A stretch of DNA of 36,604 bases, from positions 1 through 36,604 of the forward strand of contig CABMJK010000051.1 in assembly GCA_902386535.1 (NCBI GenBank), written 5' to 3'. The notes beneath the pieces were generated by a model. That model had not been told where the DNA came from, ran no database searches, and saw only the letters and a list, made by a program, of their open reading frames with translations. The translations under genes and the position numbers were made by a program. Origin of the DNA: Candidatus Burarchaeum australiense. Its GTDB lineage: Archaea; Micrarchaeota; Micrarchaeia; Burarchaeales; Burarchaeaceae. Below, piece by piece: positions 29,799 to 36,604 of this stretch (positions within the stretch are counted from its first letter, which is position 1; each line of letters opens with the position of its first letter).

Positions 29799-32561
29799 TT
29801 ATCTCTTCAGCTTTCCGACATAGGCAACGCCAATGTCGCCAAAACGGATTGTCGACGCCTCGTAGCCGTTCCGTTCCATCAGCCCATGTATGAATCCCTC
29901 ATCATAGGCATAGGACCATAAGCCGTCTTCTGAATGGAAGAGCACCCCTGCCGGCGTGTGCTCGCTTTCGATGTGGGCATAGTTGCAGTTCGCGTAATAG
30001 TCGGTTCTCACTTGCATGGAGCGCGCGTCAGTGGTGTACGTGAAGATTACCAGGTCCATGCCGGCCTTGGCAACTTTTGAAATCGCCTCGGCTGCTTCCG
30101 GAATGTTGCCGAAGCTGTTGAAGGGGAACGAGACCAGCGAGGAGTGCGGAAGGAGCGACAGTTGGTTGGAAATCGAGGGCATGTCGAGAACATTGCCCAC
30201 GTGCGCCTCCACGCGCTGCCCGGGTGAAAATTGCACGTTGCCCCTCAAATCCATTATGCGATCGTCCAGTTTTTCTATCAGGCTCGGCACCAGGTCGATC
30301 CCGACGTAGGACGCACCCCTTTTGAGCGCCTGGCTCAGGAAGAAGCCGCTGTCCATCGCGCCTACCTCGACCAGCGTATCGTATTCGCCGTTCGCGATGA
30401 GTTTCGAAATCACCCTGCCTTCGCCTTGCAGGAACGAGGAAATTTCCTTTGGATAGTTGGCGCTGTCAATAAGCTTCAGCCCGTCGTCGGCGTAGAACTC
30501 GTGGCGCGGTATCGAGGGCGCCTGGATTGGGGCCAGCTGGGAGTCCTGCATGGGGTTCATGTTCCGCGCGGCCTTCCACCGCTCGCCGGCCATTTTGTGT
30601 ATGTCCCAGATGTCAGCTTCGGTAAGCCTTATCGAGACGACGCCCGGGAAAGCCTCCTCGAAAAATACATAGGGCGGCGAGACCGCCACCGACGGGCTTA
30701 TGTAATCGAGTTTCTCTTCCATTCCGTCGGATTTCGTTATCGCGGTGGCCGGGTGATAGGTAAGTATGTTTGGGCTCACGACGTAAAGAAGGCCTTCGTC
30801 AACCAGCTTTCCCACTTCCTCTATCGTGTATCTTATGGTCTCCTTCGTTTCCCTCTGAAGGCCGAAGAGAACCGAAGCGCCGACGCGTATGTCCGCGCCC
30901 TTTGCAAGTTGAAGAACCTGCCGGATGTTTCCGAGCCAGGTGTTCGGTTCGCCCGACTTCCCGTGCTTGAGCTTGTGCTTGTCCAGCGCATCCGCCACGT
31001 TCTCGGACGCGCTTTCAATGCCCATGTAGATGTAGGTGCAGCCAGCGTCCCGTACGAGCTTGAGGAGCCTGCTAGCATTATGAACTGAGAGGTGCTTGAC
31101 CAGAAAGTCGGCCGTGAACTGGGCGCCCCATTCGATGTTCGCCATCCTGTAGAATAAATCGTATTCGGGGGAACCCTGCTTTGCCACTTTCAGGCCGTCC
31201 CTTCCCTGCTTTTTTACGTCGTAAAATGCGCCAACGAGTGCGGCTATGCTCTTCTCGTTGCCTCCGCACAGCATGGAATCATCGAAGAACATTGCGGCGG
31301 CTCCATTTTTGAGGTCTTTTTCGATTAGCTTGCGATAATAGTGTCGTTGGATTGTGGCTATCAGCTGCCCGACGACTTCGGATGACTCTGAACAGAAGCT
31401 GCAGCTGAAAGGGCACGCTTGCGCGGTATTTGCATGGGCAGTGAGCTTCGCGCTTCCGTCCTTGTTGCGGAATATGGGGAAGCGCGCCCTTATTGCAAAA
31501 GGCTCGTAGGGAAGGGGAAGGTCGGCCAGGTCGGTTTTTTTGCCGTGGATTTGGAGCGAGACCGGGCGCAGGTCCTTTGGAAGGTAGGTTATGCTGGCGG
31601 TGCCGGGCAGGTGCGCCAGCTCTTCCTTTTTCTGCTCGAGCGCGGCTATCACGTTTTCTTTCGTTGTCCGCTTCGTCTCAACATCCATTGACAGGGAAAT
31701 ACACTTCATGAGGAAATCGAGCGCGTAATAGCCCTCGCCCGCAATCATGAAATCAACGCAGTCGGGCGCGATGATTCCTTTTCGAATCGCGTTCACGAGG
31801 CCGCTGGGCGCATGGGTTACTTCGCCTTTGCTTTCGCCATTCTTGTGCATCCTGATCGTCTCATCGGCATGCCTGCCGCCCAGCACCACCAGGGTATCGG
31901 AATCTGCGGCCTTCACGAGCCTCGCGATTTCAAGTGCATAGCGGTGGGCGGGCGAGACGCTGCTTAGGAGAACCACTTTCGGCTTCGTGACGGAAAGGAG
32001 TTGCTCGAGGTAATCGCGCACTTTGCCGTTCCATACGCGCGGGTCGAAAACATATTGGTCTGTGTTTAGCGGCTGGCCGTTGTAGCTGTAGGTTATGCTC
32101 TCGCCTGCGGCTATCGAGGCGCGGTAGTCGTCGGAAGGCAGGTTGAACCATGCCGGGAAAAGGTCGTTGTAGGGGCCCACCTGCCTGGCCGGGAAGTCAC
32201 TGAGGTTCTGGTCCAAGGCAGTCTTTGTGAGGACTACTTGGCTTATCGGGTAGGAGAGGGCGGTGTAAATGCACATCGGGTCGCCGGGAAACTCGATTTT
32301 GTTCTCGTGCGAAGTCAGGGCTGGCGCGAGTATCGAAAGAACCGGATAGGAGCTTGCAAGGAGATGCTGCTCAAGGGCCTGCTGCCCATAGGGCTGCGGC
32401 TGCGGTTCCTGCTTTTGGTTTATGAAGTCCGAAAGGACGCGCCTTCTGAGATCGAGAAGGTCCCCATACTGCTGCGCGCCCAGCCGGCCCATGCTTGCCT
32501 GCAAATTTTTTAGCGAATCGTGTTGTTGCGGGGAAAGGGGTTGCCGCCATAATGTTTGCAT
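29799..32561 (-). CDS. Radical SAM protein with B12-binding-like N-domain and C-terminal methyltransferase domain
   Basis: 920 residues. An N-terminal region rich in Gln/Pro (about 1-70) leads to a B12-binding-like alpha/beta domain (KPKVVLLSSVSPAHRYALEI, LVVLGGRHADETI). The usual cobalamin-anchoring DxHxxG is not evident. A radical SAM barrel follows with the cluster motif CPFSCSFC (about residue 390), the FFDDSMLCGG strand and YIYMGIESASENVADAL. From about residue 680 there is a separate SAM-methyltransferase Rossmann domain: TLVEVGAMDSGFFLSQALKR, SYVGIDLVPSL, HVGNVLDM. The ATG at 32561 follows GGGTG. It is between proS and the B3/4 gene with about 20-bp gaps. Substrate unknown; the context suggests proline, tRNA-Pro or a proline-derived product. 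Confidence 0.85.
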   Translation of the reverse strand: MQTLWRQPLSPQQHDSLKNLQASMGRLGAQQYGDLLDLRRRVLSDFINQKQEPQPQPYGQQALEQHLLASSYPVLSILAPALTSHENKIEFPGDPMCIYTALSYPISQVVLTKTALDQNLSDFPARQVGPYNDLFPAWFNLPSDDYRASIAAGESITYSYNGQPLNTDQYVFDPRVWNGKVRDYLEQLLSVTKPKVVLLSSVSPAHRYALEIARLVKAADSDTLVVLGGRHADETIRMHKNGESKGEVTHAPSGLVNAIRKGIIAPDCVDFMIAGEGYYALDFLMKCISLSMDVETKRTTKENVIAALEQKKEELAHLPGTASITYLPKDLRPVSLQIHGKKTDLADLPLPYEPFAIRARFPIFRNKDGSAKLTAHANTAQACPFSCSFCSESSEVVGQLIATIQRHYYRKLIEKDLKNGAAAMFFDDSMLCGGNEKSIAALVGAFYDVKKQGRDGLKVAKQGSPEYDLFYRMANIEWGAQFTADFLVKHLSVHNASRLLKLVRDAGCTYIYMGIESASENVADALDKHKLKHGKSGEPNTWLGNIRQVLQLAKGADIRVGASVLFGLQRETKETIRYTIEEVGKLVDEGLLYVVSPNILTYHPATAITKSDGMEEKLDYISPSVAVSPPYVFFEEAFPGVVSIRLTEADIWDIHKMAGERWKAARNMNPMQDSQLAPIQAPSIPRHEFYADDGLKLIDSANYPKEISSFLQGEGRVISKLIANGEYDTLVEVGAMDSGFFLSQALKRGASYVGIDLVPSLIEKLDDRIMDLRGNVQFSPGQRVEAHVGNVLDMPSISNQLSLLPHSSLVSFPFNSFGNIPEAAEAISKVAKAGMDLVIFTYTTDARSMQVRTDYYANCNYAHIESEHTPAGVLFHSEDGLWSYAYDEGFIHGLMERNGYEASTIRFGDIGVAYVGKLKR

Positions 32562-32580
32562 TTCCGCACCCGCTCACACC

Positions 32581-34158
32581 TCAATAGCGCTTCGCCGCGT
32601 AGACCATGAGCTCGGCATCCCGGCCGCATCCGCCCACGCACTTGCAGCCCTGGGGCGGCTTCTCGTCCTCGCCTATTTTCGTGCCGCGCACTGCTATCTC
32701 GAACTCGCTCTTCAGGCTGTCGAAGCAGGCTCCCCCGTCATCCTGTATGGAGCAGAAGGGGATGCGGTAGAAGCCGCGGTGGTCCTTGTTCTCTCGCATT
32801 TCCTCGATGGTCATGCAGGTGATGAAGCTGTCGTTGAAAAACTTGTCGGCCTCGGCCTTCAATGTGGCGTTTAGGCGCTGGCCCATGTCCCTTATCGCGG
32901 TTTCGAGTTGTGATTCGTGCACCGGAATCTTGCCGGGCTCTGTGCGCGAGGCGAGCGTTACGTTCCCGCTCGCAGCTTCCCTTGCGCCCATTTCAATGCG
33001 CACGGGCACGCCCATCATCTCCCAGTGGTTGTATTTGAAGCCGGGCTTCTTGTCGCTGGCATCTATTATGGTGCGGATGCCTGCCTGCTCGAGCCTTTCC
33101 TTGAGCTGCATGCACTTCTGTGCCACGAGCTCATCGTCTGCGGGAGCCTTGGCCTTTATCGGCACTATCACTACCTGTTGGGGCGCGACCTCGAACGGGA
33201 AGCGCAGGCCGCGCTCATCTGCATGCGTTGCAACAAGGGCGCCAAGGATGCGCCAGATGGAGGGGCCGTAGCAGGTTTGGTATGCATATTCCTCCTTGCC
33301 CTCAGAGTTCGTGAACTTTATGTCGAACTTCTTGGAGAACTTCTGGCCCAGATTGTGGCTTGAAGGAAGCTGGAGCGCCTTTCCGTCAGGCAGCAGCGTG
33401 TCGGCTGCACAAGTGTATTCCGCACCCGGGAAAGTGTCCCATGAAGGCCGCAGCACGAAAAGCATCGGAATGCCGAACTGCCCGTGTATGACCTTCTCCG
33501 ACATCGCAATGTCGGCCAGGACCTGCTGTTCCGCTTCCTTCATGGTCGCGAAAACGTCGTGCGCCTCTATCCAGTAGAACTCTCTGCCGCGTATGAGTGC
33601 CTTGCTTTCTTGTTCGGCCCTCCAGACCTGGCAGCTCTGGTATATTTTCAAGGGGAGGTCGGCGAGGCCGCTTATCCAGTCCTTGTAGACCGTGTACATT
33701 ATAGTTTCGCTCGTGGGCCTTAGCGCCAGCCGTTCGCCCTTGGGCAGGATATTCGAGCCTATCTGGGTTATCCAGAAAACCTGCGGATTGAAGCCCTCGA
33801 GATGCTCGGCCTCTTTCTGAAGCAGCGATTCCGGCATTACGGCCGGGAACAGTGCAGGCTCGTGGCCTGTTCCCTCAAGCGCGGCCTCGTAGAGCAAGTA
33901 CATTTGCTTCATTGTCCTGACTGCCCATGGCCTGAGCGTGAAAAAACCCTTTGCAGGATATTTGGTGTCTATGAGCTTGGCGTCCTGCAGCATGGCGGGA
34001 TACCACTGGGAGAACTGCAGGCACTTGTCATATCTGCTTGATACGGCGCCAAATGCTGGGGGCTGACCGTGCTGGTGCCTGAGCTGGTCTCCTTGCGGGC
34101 CTGGCTTGGATCCCGAGCCAGGGTCGGTGGCGCTGTGATATAACAACCGTTGCATCAT
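32581..34158 (-). CDS. proS: Prolyl-tRNA synthetase, archaeal/eukaryal type
   Basis: 525 residues; charges tRNA-Pro. Class II motifs are ALRPTSETIMYTVYKDWI, motif 2 ESKALIRGREFYWIEAHDVF, and the anticodon-binding domain with VVIVPIKAKAPADD. The C-terminal zinc-type domain (CKCVGGCGRDAELMVYAAKR) ends in the conserved Tyr, and there is no bacterial INS editing domain. The first 45 residues (Gln/Gly/Pro-rich, GSGSKPGPQGDQLRHQHGQP) extend beyond the usual start, which aligns with FSQWYPAMLQDAKLI. The ATG at 34158 directly follows the TAG of the proline dehydrogenase gene, so translation of the two is probably coupled. Confidence 0.95.
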   Translation of the reverse strand: MMQRLLYHSATDPGSGSKPGPQGDQLRHQHGQPPAFGAVSSRYDKCLQFSQWYPAMLQDAKLIDTKYPAKGFFTLRPWAVRTMKQMYLLYEAALEGTGHEPALFPAVMPESLLQKEAEHLEGFNPQVFWITQIGSNILPKGERLALRPTSETIMYTVYKDWISGLADLPLKIYQSCQVWRAEQESKALIRGREFYWIEAHDVFATMKEAEQQVLADIAMSEKVIHGQFGIPMLFVLRPSWDTFPGAEYTCAADTLLPDGKALQLPSSHNLGQKFSKKFDIKFTNSEGKEEYAYQTCYGPSIWRILGALVATHADERGLRFPFEVAPQQVVIVPIKAKAPADDELVAQKCMQLKERLEQAGIRTIIDASDKKPGFKYNHWEMMGVPVRIEMGAREAASGNVTLASRTEPGKIPVHESQLETAIRDMGQRLNATLKAEADKFFNDSFITCMTIEEMRENKDHRGFYRIPFCSIQDDGGACFDSLKSEFEIAVRGTKIGEDEKPPQGCKCVGGCGRDAELMVYAAKRY

Positions 34159-35610
34159 CTAAACACCCAGCCGGTCTATTGCTTTGATTCCGTCGTTAAT
34201 CTCTGCCTTCGAAATCGGAGTGCCGTTGCCGCTTCCGGACTGCTGCGCTGCGCCGGCATCGGTCGTTGCCTTCTGTGCCTCGGCGGCAGCTGCCACCTTG
34301 GCGGCCTCGCGCCTTGCAGGAAGCTCGGCAAGGAATTGCTTCAGCTCCTTACCCGCATTCGGGTCGCCTTTTGCGGACTCGACAAAGAGCTGGGAGCCGA
34401 AGAACATCGGGTATGTCGCTTTTACGATCTTACTCATGTGCGGCCTTACGAGCTTCGGCACGGCCTTGAACATGTCAGCCATTACTGTGCTGGCAAATTC
34501 CGGCGACTTGGCCATCCTCCTGGCACTGTAGGCGAATGCGATGGTGCCGTAGGGAACATACTCGGTGACGGGGATTCCGTTGTTCCTCAGCATTTCGGCC
34601 AGGTCTGTCCTAACGCCCTTCAAGACCTGCAGTTCGAGCGGCTTATCAGGGTGCTCCTCACTCAGCTTGAGCGCCTCAAGAACCCTGCCATCGTGGTGGC
34701 TTGCCACGACAACGCGCGTGCCTGGCGGGCTTTCCTCGAAGGCTATGCGAATCAGGTTGGAGTAGTTCGCGTGCACGTCATCGTAGTCAGTGAAGGCATC
34801 CTTGGTTTCGCGGTATATTCCCTTCACGAGCCTGATGACTGGTGGGTGCTTAGCCTCGTAAAATGCGGGGTCGCTCAGAACCGAGCGGAGGTCTGCCTCT
34901 GCCCGGTGCACGTTGGCCTGGAGCACGGTGCCCACGTTGCCATACTTGACTTGCAGGTCCTTGTAGACTGCAAGAGTGTAATCGGAGAAGGGCAGGCCCT
35001 CCATGTCTATCCAGACGAAAACGCCGTTTTCCTTTGCCACCTCGACGAGTTTTTTGAGATTGTTGTAGGCATAGTCCCGGGGCGTCTTTCCCTTGCCGCG
35101 GTCGACATAGCCTTCCACGTCCGAACCGAAGGGCGAAGGCCTCACGGCGATGGAGGTCGTCACGCCTCTTGCCCCCATAAGGTATAACAGGCGGGTGTAT
35201 TCGCGCATCATTGTCTCGACATCATCCTGTTTCTTTATGTGCTCGCCGAGGCAGCAGACTATGGTCGATGAGTCTCTGGCCTGCAAATCCGCCGCCCTTT
35301 TGACTGCAGATTCCGCAGTCTTGCCGGCGACCCAAATGGTTTGCGCGAAAATTTCGTTCAGCATCGCTTCTATGCGCATTGTTTTCATGATGAACGGCAT
35401 GTTGATTATCCCGCGCTCTTTCTTCTTTGGACCGGCAAGGTCGGTGCGCATTATTGGAGGCCAGTCCTTGACAGCGCCTGGCACGGTAGAGGCAGACGAG
35501 GCCCCACGATTGTAATAAATTTCAGGCGAAACGCCCTTATTTCCGCCAGAGGTAGCCCCGGCGTTGCCAGTGTTTCTTGCACTACCTGTTGGCTGCTTAT
35601 ATCCATTCAT
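34159..35610 (-). CDS. Proline dehydrogenase (PRODH) family protein
   Basis: 483 residues. It would oxidise proline to P5C with FAD. Marks of the beta/alpha barrel are GVTTSIAVRPSPFG, VFVWIDMEGLPFSDYTLAVY, VIRLVKGIYRETKDAF, RVVVASHHDGRVLEALKLS, LQVLKGVRTDLAEML and VTEYVPYGTIAFAYSARR, the last carrying the Y..RR substrate-carboxylate contacts. An N-terminal Gly/Asn-rich extension (about 60 residues) and an Ala-rich C-terminal tail are extra. GGGGGTG precedes the ATG. First gene of the unit PRODH-proS-radical SAM-B3/4. No P5C dehydrogenase is in the window, so P5C could return through ProC or serve elsewhere. Confidence 0.85.
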   Translation of the reverse strand: MNGYKQPTGSARNTGNAGATSGGNKGVSPEIYYNRGASSASTVPGAVKDWPPIMRTDLAGPKKKERGIINMPFIMKTMRIEAMLNEIFAQTIWVAGKTAESAVKRAADLQARDSSTIVCCLGEHIKKQDDVETMMREYTRLLYLMGARGVTTSIAVRPSPFGSDVEGYVDRGKGKTPRDYAYNNLKKLVEVAKENGVFVWIDMEGLPFSDYTLAVYKDLQVKYGNVGTVLQANVHRAEADLRSVLSDPAFYEAKHPPVIRLVKGIYRETKDAFTDYDDVHANYSNLIRIAFEESPPGTRVVVASHHDGRVLEALKLSEEHPDKPLELQVLKGVRTDLAEMLRNNGIPVTEYVPYGTIAFAYSARRMAKSPEFASTVMADMFKAVPKLVRPHMSKIVKATYPMFFGSQLFVESAKGDPNAGKELKQFLAELPARREAAKVAAAAEAQKATTDAGAAQQSGSGNGTPISKAEINDGIKAIDRLGV

Positions 35611-35753
35611 CTAAATGCACCCCCAAAGTTTATCGAATCGTTTTTACCACTAAAGATCGGCGTTGATGCGCGACCAGCGTGAAGTTGACTGCGTTGCCGC
35701 ACGGGCGGCTATCAGAAGCAATAATAGTAGGGGTATGTTCCGGTTTCATACTA

Positions 35754-35909
35754 TCACTTCAAGAGAATGTAAAGAGCCCTGTTTGCACGATCAGTGAGGT
35801 AGGTTTGATAGTAGCCGACCAGCTTGCCTGCATGAACCACGCTTACCAGCACGAGCAGAAGCACGATAGCCCACACGGCCATCTGCGAAGCCACCACACA
35901 CCACCCCAT
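35754..35909 (-). CDS. Small single-pass membrane protein
   Basis: 51 residues, too short for the ORF track. Read on the minus strand from the ATG at 35909, it has one strong hydrophobic helix (MAVWAIVLLLVLVSVVHAG) followed by a basic, aromatic tail (KLVGYYQTYLTDRANRALYI). A TATA-like TTATAAAG at 35929-35936 lies about 25 nt upstream. An ATG at 35921 is in frame, and one at 35882 has GGTGG upstream; either may be the true start. No family recognised. It precedes the PRODH operon by about 140 bp on the same strand. Confidence 0.6.
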   Translation of the reverse strand: MGWCVVASQMAVWAIVLLLVLVSVVHAGKLVGYYQTYLTDRANRALYILLK

Positions 35910-35960
35910 TTTTTTATGCATTTTTTGCTTTATAACCGTTTCTTTCCGCTCTATATAGCG

Positions 35961-36152
35961 CTATATTCGTCTCTTTCCGCGTTTTCCTCCGGCTTTTCTG
36001 ACGCACTTGTCGTCTATCACCAACTTGGGACAGAATAGGCCGGGCCCGACGTATTCCTGCTCCACGTGCGTTTTGTGGATGAACCAGGTCTCGCCGTCTT
36101 GCTTCATCGCGGTTCCCGCATATTCTTTTTCGCATATTGGGCAGATGGACAT
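35961..36152 (-). CDS. Small zinc-finger-like protein
   Basis: 63 residues from the ATG at 36152 (MSICPICEKEYAGTAMKQDG), preceded by AAGGTG. CPIC at the N-terminus and later FIHKTHVEQEY, FCPK and DDKCV supply further Cys/His ligands for one zinc. The C-terminus is very basic (RKAGGKRGKRRI), suggesting nucleic-acid contact. No named family recognised. Confidence 0.65.
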   Translation of the reverse strand: MSICPICEKEYAGTAMKQDGETWFIHKTHVEQEYVGPGLFCPKLVIDDKCVRKAGGKRGKRRI

Positions 36153-36182
36153 CAGACAAGCACCTTCGGGCATCCGAGCCAC

Positions 36183-36457
36183 ACATGCCGCGGGCCCGGG
36201 ATATATTGTTTGCGCGATAAATGTTGCAGAAAGAGCCGATTATGTTTCAGATGGAACAGAAGTTCGAACCTGGCCAGTTCCAGAGCGGCCGTGCGAAAAG
36301 TTCCATTTCCCATGTGTCATATACTCGCTGATATTTTATATAATATTTGCTGGATAAAACTGAACATATTGTCAAAATTAGCTGTGTTGGAACCCAATTT
36401 TCTGACAGTTCGTCCGAAAACAGGTGCCTTTATATTCTTTTTCGCCGTAATTAAGGC
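36183..36457. promoter_or_regulatory. Intergenic region with promoter of the second Lrp gene
   Basis: No gene is supported, apart from a doubtful 36-codon ORF at 36221-36331. TTTATATT (36429-36436) is centred 26 nt before the ATG at 36458, predicting a leaderless mRNA. An AT-rich block TATTTTATATAATATTT (36331-36347) could be another TATA. A single TTGTCA half-like operator occurs near 36368; the full palindrome found at 25259 is absent. Confidence 0.6.
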
Positions 36458-36604
36458 ATGGCCGAAAAGGGCATTGAAAAGGTGGACGAGAAGGATGAGC
36501 GCATACTCGGGGAGCTCAGGAAGGACTCGCGCCAGTCAACGGCCGACATCTCGCGCAAGACGGGAATGCCGCGCGTGACCGTGCACGAGCGCATAAAACG
36601 GCTC
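36458..36604 (+). CDS. Lrp/AsnC-family regulator, N-terminal part (cut by window edge)
   Basis: 49 residues are visible and open to the edge; not in the ORF track in this frame. DERILGELRKDSRQSTADIS and TGMPRVTVHERIKRL are nearly identical to the helix-turn-helix of the regulator at 25275, so the two are close paralogs and may bind similar sites. It lies upstream of, and divergent from, the two small genes and the PRODH operon. Confidence 0.88.
   Translation, partial: MAEKGIEKVDEKDERILGELRKDSRQSTADISRKTGMPRVTVHERIKRL

Noticed and set aside
36250-36320. Possible tRNA around GTTCGAACC
   Set aside because: T-loop-like string is present, but neither strand gives a 5-bp T stem or an acceptor stem.
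36221-36331. 36-codon ORF (MLQKEPIMFQMEQKFEPGQF...) after a TATA-like GATATATTG
   Set aside because: Too short, no ribosome site and no recognisable feature; kept only as a possibility.

Overview
The window comes from an archaeon with a moderately GC-rich genome. Evidence for this: an A-type (V/A) ATP synthase operon, an Alba chromatin protein, an archaeal NusA-like KH protein, archaeal-type AspRS, AsnRS and ProRS, several Lrp/AsnC regulators, and a tRNA interrupted by introns whose ends fold into bulge-helix-bulge (BHB) motifs. Many start codons sit about 26 nt downstream of a TATA-like box, as expected for leaderless archaeal mRNAs. The lineage cannot be fixed from this window; a DPANN-type archaeon is a guess only.

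Layout. 1-1.5 kb (minus): AbrB-type regulator, ABC ATPase and ABC-2 permease (cut by the window edge). 1.67-1.87 kb (plus): cold-shock protein. 1.9-4.5 kb: a visibly AT-richer stretch with strong hairpins, an imperfect direct repeat flanking an unknown membrane-anchored protein, a NadR-like/thymidylate-kinase-like fusion, and a split tRNA-Leu(UAG) gene on the minus strand. 4.6-9.9 kb (plus): lipoprotein-like membrane protein with a C-terminal Roadblock/LC7 domain, a DUF460-type protein, Alba with a long N-terminal tail, a NusA-like protein and AspRS. 10-13.4 kb: methyltransferase divergent from a double Lrp regulator, nitroreductase, two-domain lipoprotein. 13.5-21.5 kb (minus): ATP synthase genes in the order H-I-K-E-C-F-A-B, with no subunit D. 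21.7-23.5 kb (minus): AsnRS and a cytidylyltransferase-fold protein. 23.6-25.2 kb: hypothetical genes. 25.3 kb: Lrp/AsnC gene with a palindromic operator. 25.7-29.0 kb (minus): proC-proB-proA. 29.1-35.6 kb (minus): proline dehydrogenase, ProRS, a radical SAM/methyltransferase fusion and a stand-alone B3/4 protein. 35.7-36.2 kb: two very small genes. 36.46 kb to the edge: start of a second Lrp/AsnC gene.

How the genes fit together. The right third is devoted to proline: synthesis from glutamate (ProB, ProA, ProC), oxidation back to P5C (PRODH) and charging of tRNA-Pro (ProRS). Two uncharacterised proteins, the radical SAM/methyltransferase fusion and the B3/4 protein, are packed into the same transcription unit as ProRS, and closely related Lrp/AsnC genes bracket the whole block. 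This is the best candidate here for an undescribed system. The clearest structural discovery is a tRNA-Leu gene with two introns, one at the usual 37/38 site and one of 108 nt inside the T-loop. Gene-finding programs would probably miss it.
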